Below, one piece after another: positions 13,667-16,205 of a stretch of 16,205 nt of DNA. Under the pieces are notes generated by a model. The model made no database searches, was not told the DNA's origin, and was given only the letters and a program-made list of their open reading frames with translations. A program made the translations under genes and the position numbers. This DNA comes from Paracoccaceae bacterium (lineage in GTDB: Bacteria > Pseudomonadota > Alphaproteobacteria > Rhodobacterales > Rhodobacteraceae). The stretch is from the NCBI GenBank assembly GCA_007131945.1, contig SLPP01000288.1, positions 1 to 16,205 of the forward strand. The letters run 5' to 3'. Positions within the stretch are counted from its first letter, which is position 1; each line of letters opens with the position of its first letter.

Positions 13667-14383
13667 TCAGTCGTCGGGCGGCGCGCAGTCGAAGCGCAGT
13701 TCCTCGGCGAAATCGCGGCCCACCGCGGGGAAATTCGCCTCGATATCGGTCACCCCGCCGGCCATCAGCTCGTCGAGCGCGGCCTGCAGCCGTTCCTCGG
13801 CGGCGCCGAGATCGGGCGCGAAGAAGCGCAGCCGGCAGTCGACGCGCCCCTCGACGCGGCTGTCGTGACCGATCGTGTAGGCGACGTAGAATTCGGGGTC
13901 GTAGACGCGCACGACCAGCGCGCCGGCCGCGGGATCGACCACGCCCTCGACGGCGCGCCAGTGCTGCGAGACAATCTCGCCGTCCTCGAGCCGCGCGCGC
14001 GCCTCCTCGGGCGGGCCGAGCGGGACCGGGCGGCCGTCGAAATAGGGCCAGAGATCGCCGTCATAGCCCGGCTGCCAGTTGGTGTCGAAGCCCGAAAGCT
14101 GCGCCTCCTCCTCGGGCGAGAGGGTCTCGGCAGCCGGGTTGAGGCCGAGATCGGAAAGGATCAGCATCGAGGTGAAGGCGTCGTAGCGCCACTCGACCCC
14201 GACGCGTTCCAGCACGCCCGCCGCGTCGAAGCGGAAGGTCAGCCGCGCCTCGACGAATTCGTGCGGATGCGCCTGCGCGACCGGGGCGGCGAGACAGGCG
14301 GCGAGGGCCAGCGCGGCGCCGGTGACGGGGCGGGGCGACAGGGGGTGCCGCGGTGGGTGACGCGGTGGGTGACGCGGTGGCAT
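13667..14383 (-). CDS. Secreted DUF1007 family protein with His/Pro-rich leader
   Basis: This 238-residue protein belongs to DUF1007, a family of periplasmic proteins often encoded beside nickel/cobalt exporters. Residues 1-38 form a signal peptide whose n-region is the repeat PPRH-PPRH-PPRHP, followed by a hydrophobic core and a likely cut at AQA before HPHEF. The mature protein would begin with His-Pro-His, typical of the family. Further on, WRYDAFTSMLILSDL, FDTNWQPGYDGDLWPYFDG and DPEFYVAYTIG match the family pattern. It ends DCAPPDD. No transporter gene is adjacent, so its usual partner is missing here. The start has no clear ribosome site, but no other in-frame start gives a signal peptide. 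Metal handling is inferred from family context only. Confidence 0.78.
   Translation of the reverse strand: MPPRHPPRHPPRHPLSPRPVTGAALALAACLAAPVAQAHPHEFVEARLTFRFDAAGVLERVGVEWRYDAFTSMLILSDLGLNPAAETLSPEEEAQLSGFDTNWQPGYDGDLWPYFDGRPVPLGPPEEARARLEDGEIVSQHWRAVEGVVDPAAGALVVRVYDPEFYVAYTIGHDSRVEGRVDCRLRFFAPDLGAAEERLQAALDELMAGGVTDIEANFPAVGRDFAEELRFDCAPPDD
14349..14380. repeat. 12-bp tandem repeat, about 2.7 copies
   Basis: CGCGGTGGGTGA occurs at 14349-14360 and 14361-14372, followed by eight matching bases to 14380. It encodes the PPRH repeats at the start of the DUF1007 signal peptide. Because the unit is a multiple of three, copy-number change would keep the frame. Confidence 0.85.
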
Positions 14384-14400
14384 GCGCGCTAGCTAGGCAT

Positions 14401-14436
14401 CGCGCCGGCGCGGGACAAGACGCGCCGGCGCGGGAC
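14401..14436. repeat. Duplicated 16-bp unit containing 12-bp palindromes
   Basis: CGCGCCGGCGCGGGAC occurs at 14401-14416 and 14421-14436, separated by AAGA. Each copy begins with the perfect palindrome CGCGCCGGCGCG, so the two copies can also pair as a 12-bp all-GC stem with an 8-base loop. It lies 18-53 bases upstream of the DUF1007 start and downstream of dnaB. It may be a terminator part or a leader hairpin. Confidence 0.7.
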
Positions 14437-14438
14437 TG

Positions 14439-14485
14439 GCGCGGGGGTGCCGTCGGGGCCCTGCCTGCCCCCGGATCCCCCGCGC
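14439..14485 (-). terminator. Stem-loop just after dnaB
   Basis: GCGCGGGGG on the minus strand (14485-14477) pairs with CCCCCGCGC (14447-14439), a 9-bp GC stem that starts four bases past the dnaB stop. The 29-base loop can fold further (GGGGCCCC-type pairing). With the next repeat at 14401-14436 it gives two successive hairpins, which suggests dnaB transcription ends here. There is no U-tract. Confidence 0.5.
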
Positions 14486-14489
14486 ACGC

Positions 14490-15992
14490 TCAGAAACCTC
14501 CGCCCGCCCCCTGCTGCCAGGGCTGAACCAGGTTTCCGAAACGGGTGAAGCGGCCCTCGAAGCTGAGCTCGACCGTGCCGATGGGGCCGTGGCGCTGCTT
14601 GCCGATGATCACCTCGGCCTTGCCATGCACCTTCTCCATGATCTCCTGCCACTTGGCCATGCCGTCGAGGTCGTGATCGCCCGGCTTCTCGCGCTCGCGG
14701 TAGTATTCCTCGCGGAAGACGAACATGACGACGTCCGCGTCCTGCTCGATCGAGCCCGATTCGCGCAGGTCGCTCAGCTGCGGTCGCTTGTCGTCGCGCG
14801 ATTCGACCTGGCGCGAGAGTTGGCTCAGTGCCAGGACCGGGATGTTCAGCTCCTTGGCGATCGCCTTCAGCCCCTGGGTGATCTCGCTCACTTCCTGCAC
14901 GCGGTTTTCCTTCGAGGTGCCGCGAAGAAGCTGCAGGTAGTCGACGATCAGCACGTCGAGCCCGTGCGTCCGCTTCAGCCGGCGGGCGCGGGCGGCGACC
15001 TGGGCGATGGGCAGGGCCGGCGTGTCGTCGATATAGAGCGGGCAGGCCTCCAGCGCCTTCGCCGCCTCGACGAAGCGGCGGAACTCGGCCTCGGTCATGT
15101 CGCCGCGGCGGATCTGCTCGCTGGGCACCTCGGCGGCCTCGGACAGGATCCGCGCCGCCAGCTGCTCGGCCGACATCTCGAGGCTGAAGAAGCCGACGAC
15201 ACCGCCTTCGACCGCGCCCTCGGACCCGTCGGGCTTCACGCCTCTGCGGTAGACCCTGGCGATGTTGAAGGCGATGTTGGTGGCGAGCGAGGTCTTGCCC
15301 ATCGACGGCCGGCCGGCGAGGATGATCAGGTCCGAGGGATGCAGCCCGCCGAGCTTCTTGTCGAGGTCGACCAGCCCGGTCGAGATCCCCGAAAGCTGCC
15401 CGTCGCGCTGGTAGGCGGCGTTGGCCATGTTGACCGCGTCGGTCACCGCCTTGAGGAAGGACTGGAAGCCGCGCTCGGCGACGCCCTGCTCGGCCAGCTT
15501 GTAGAGCCGCTGCTCGGCCTCGACGATCTGCTCGCGCGGCTCGCTGTCGACCTCGACCTTTGCGGCGCGCGCGGCGATGTCCTGGCCCAGCCGGATCAGG
15601 TCGCGCCGCACCGCCAGGTCGTAGATCATCTGCGCGTAGTCGCGCGCCACATAGGCCGAGATCGCCGCCCCGGCGAGCCGGATCAGGTAGGTCGGCCCGC
15701 CCAGTGTCTTCAGCCCCGGATCGTCCTCCATGAACGCCTTCAGCGTCACCGGCGAGGCGAGCGCGTTCTTCTGGATCCGCGCCGCGGCGATCTCGAAGAT
15801 GCGCTGGTGGACCGGCTCGAAGAAATGCTCGGCGCGGATCAGCGACGAGATGCGGTCATAGACGTCGTTGTTGGTCAGCACCGCGCCGAGAAGCTGCTGC
15901 TCGGCGTCGATATTGTGCGGAAGCGCCTCGGGATGCGCGCCCGGATTGGCCTCGCCCTGTGCCGCGTTGCGCAGCGTCGCGATCTCGCTCAT
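14490..15992 (-). CDS. dnaB: Replicative DNA helicase
   Basis: DnaB is the hexameric helicase that unwinds the fork ahead of the replisome. The 500-residue product has the N-terminal DnaG-interacting domain (about 25-130), a linker, and a RecA-type C-terminal domain. Motifs: Walker [10 protein letters not shown] (227-235), Walker [10 protein letters not shown] (348-356), [10 protein letters not shown] (390-399), [13 protein letters not shown] (408-420) and [11 protein letters not shown] (464-474). A 15-20 residue insertion after the Walker A helix ([16 protein letters not shown]) is of the kind I associate with alphaproteobacterial DnaB. No intein interrupts the Walker A region, a common intein site. 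The ATG at 15992 has GGAGG eight bases upstream. It is followed by two hairpins and then the DUF1007 gene. Confidence 0.97.
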   Translation of the reverse strand: MSEIATLRNAAQGEANPGAHPEALPHNIDAEQQLLGAVLTNNDVYDRISSLIRAEHFFEPVHQRIFEIAAARIQKNALASPVTLKAFMEDDPGLKTLGGPTYLIRLAGAAISAYVARDYAQMIYDLAVRRDLIRLGQDIAARAAKVEVDSEPREQIVEAEQRLYKLAEQGVAERGFQSFLKAVTDAVNMANAAYQRDGQLSGISTGLVDLDKKLGGLHPSDLIILAGRPSMGKTSLATNIAFNIARVYRRGVKPDGSEGAVEGGVVGFFSLEMSAEQLAARILSEAAEVPSEQIRRGDMTEAEFRRFVEAAKALEACPLYIDDTPALPIAQVAARARRLKRTHGLDVLIVDYLQLLRGTSKENRVQEVSEITQGLKAIAKELNIPVLALSQLSRQVESRDDKRPQLSDLRESGSIEQDADVVMFVFREEYYREREKPGDHDLDGMAKWQEIMEKVHGKAEVIIGKQRHGPIGTVELSFEGRFTRFGNLVQPWQQGAGGGF

Positions 15993-16091
15993 GTCGCCTG
16001 CCTCCCCTCGCGCCGGTTCTTCGCGGCGCCTCCTGCCCTTGCTCCGGGGTTCGCCCGGGCCGCGCGTTCACGGCGGCTCGGGGCGACTCAC

Positions 16092-16120
16092 GGTATGCCA
16101 AATCCGGGCCCGCGTTGCAA
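16092..16120 (-). promoter_or_regulatory. dnaB: Candidate dnaB promoter
   Basis: On the minus strand TTGCAA (16120-16115) and CATACC (16097-16092) are 17 bases apart. Transcription would start near 16085, inside a GACTC (16085-16089), a GANTC site for the CcrM methylase found in many alphaproteobacteria, and give a leader of about 90 bases. The -10 matches three of six consensus bases. The region 15993-16205 holds no gene I can support. Confidence 0.4.
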
Positions 16121-16132
16121 TCTGGGTAAGTC

Positions 16133-16152
16133 TGTGGACGAACGGTGGACAA
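16133..16152. repeat. Two DnaA-box-like GTGGAC repeats 11 bp apart
   Basis: TGTGGACGA (16133-16141) and GGTGGACAA (16144-16152) repeat GTGGAC with an 11-bp period, one helical turn. Each is two bases off the reverse DnaA box TGTGGATAA. They lie just upstream of the candidate dnaB -35, where an activator or DnaA could bind. The motif match is imperfect. Confidence 0.4.
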
Positions 16153-16205
16153 CCGGCCGCAACGCTAGATCTTGTTCGAATTGTGCAGCTTGTGGCTGTT
16201 TGTTG

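Noticed and set aside
14490..15992. Intein or frameshift in dnaB
   Set aside because: All motifs follow at normal spacing; the extra segment after Walker A is short and typical of alphaproteobacteria.
16133..16152. Replication origin next to dnaB
   Set aside because: Only two imperfect DnaA-like boxes and no A/T-rich unwinding region or origin-linked genes; better read as a promoter element.
1..16205. tRNA or rRNA genes, CRISPR arrays, insertion sequences
   Set aside because: No tRNA-like fold, phased repeat array, transposase motif or terminal inverted repeats seen in any gap between genes.

Overview
The window looks like chromosomal DNA from a high-GC alphaproteobacterium, most likely of the Rhodobacteraceae/Paracoccaceae. 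I judge this from the very strong G/C third-position bias by eye, the alphaproteobacterial form of DnaB (an insertion after the Walker A helix), and the mix of families present: a ligase-associated DNA-damage-response helicase and PdeM, a DUF1007 protein, and a stand-alone gatB. I see no rRNA, tRNA, CRISPR array, insertion sequence or phage gene. Ten protein genes cover almost the whole window. All lie on the minus strand except gatB. No gene-free stretch exceeds about 215 bases.

In minus-strand transcription order (high to low coordinates) the layout is: dnaB (replicative helicase); a secreted DUF1007 protein; pepN (aminopeptidase N), which converges on plus-strand gatB with a 3-base gap; a lipoprotein of the lytic transglycosylase type, divergent from gatB; a small DUF4177 protein; an Lhr-type helicase of the ligase-associated damage-response set; an AtoE-type short-chain fatty acid transporter; PdeM, the phosphoesterase of the same damage-response set; a PagL-like outer-membrane protein; a fusion of acetate kinase and a PduL-type phosphotransacylase; and the 5' part of pheS, cut off by the window edge.

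The most notable gene is the acetate kinase-PduL fusion. One polypeptide carries both steps that interconvert acetyl-CoA (or propionyl-CoA) and the free acid, and it uses the PduL enzyme best known from bacterial microcompartments although no shell genes are visible. A short-chain fatty acid permease lies about 1.7 kb upstream of it, so uptake and activation of small carboxylic acids may be a theme here, but the genes are not in one obvious operon. The permease also separates the Lhr-type helicase from PdeM, two genes usually found together, and the ligase and exonuclease of that system are absent from the window.

The intergenic regions are rich in symmetric DNA. There is an 18-bp perfect palindrome and an A/T-rich inverted repeat upstream of the Lhr-type helicase; a 19-bp inverted repeat between the lipoprotein and gatB; a cluster of GC-rich hairpins between atoE and pdeM; paired 12-bp palindromes between dnaB and the DUF1007 gene; and DnaA-box-like repeats with a plausible promoter upstream of dnaB. 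Functions assigned to these sites are inference from symmetry and position.
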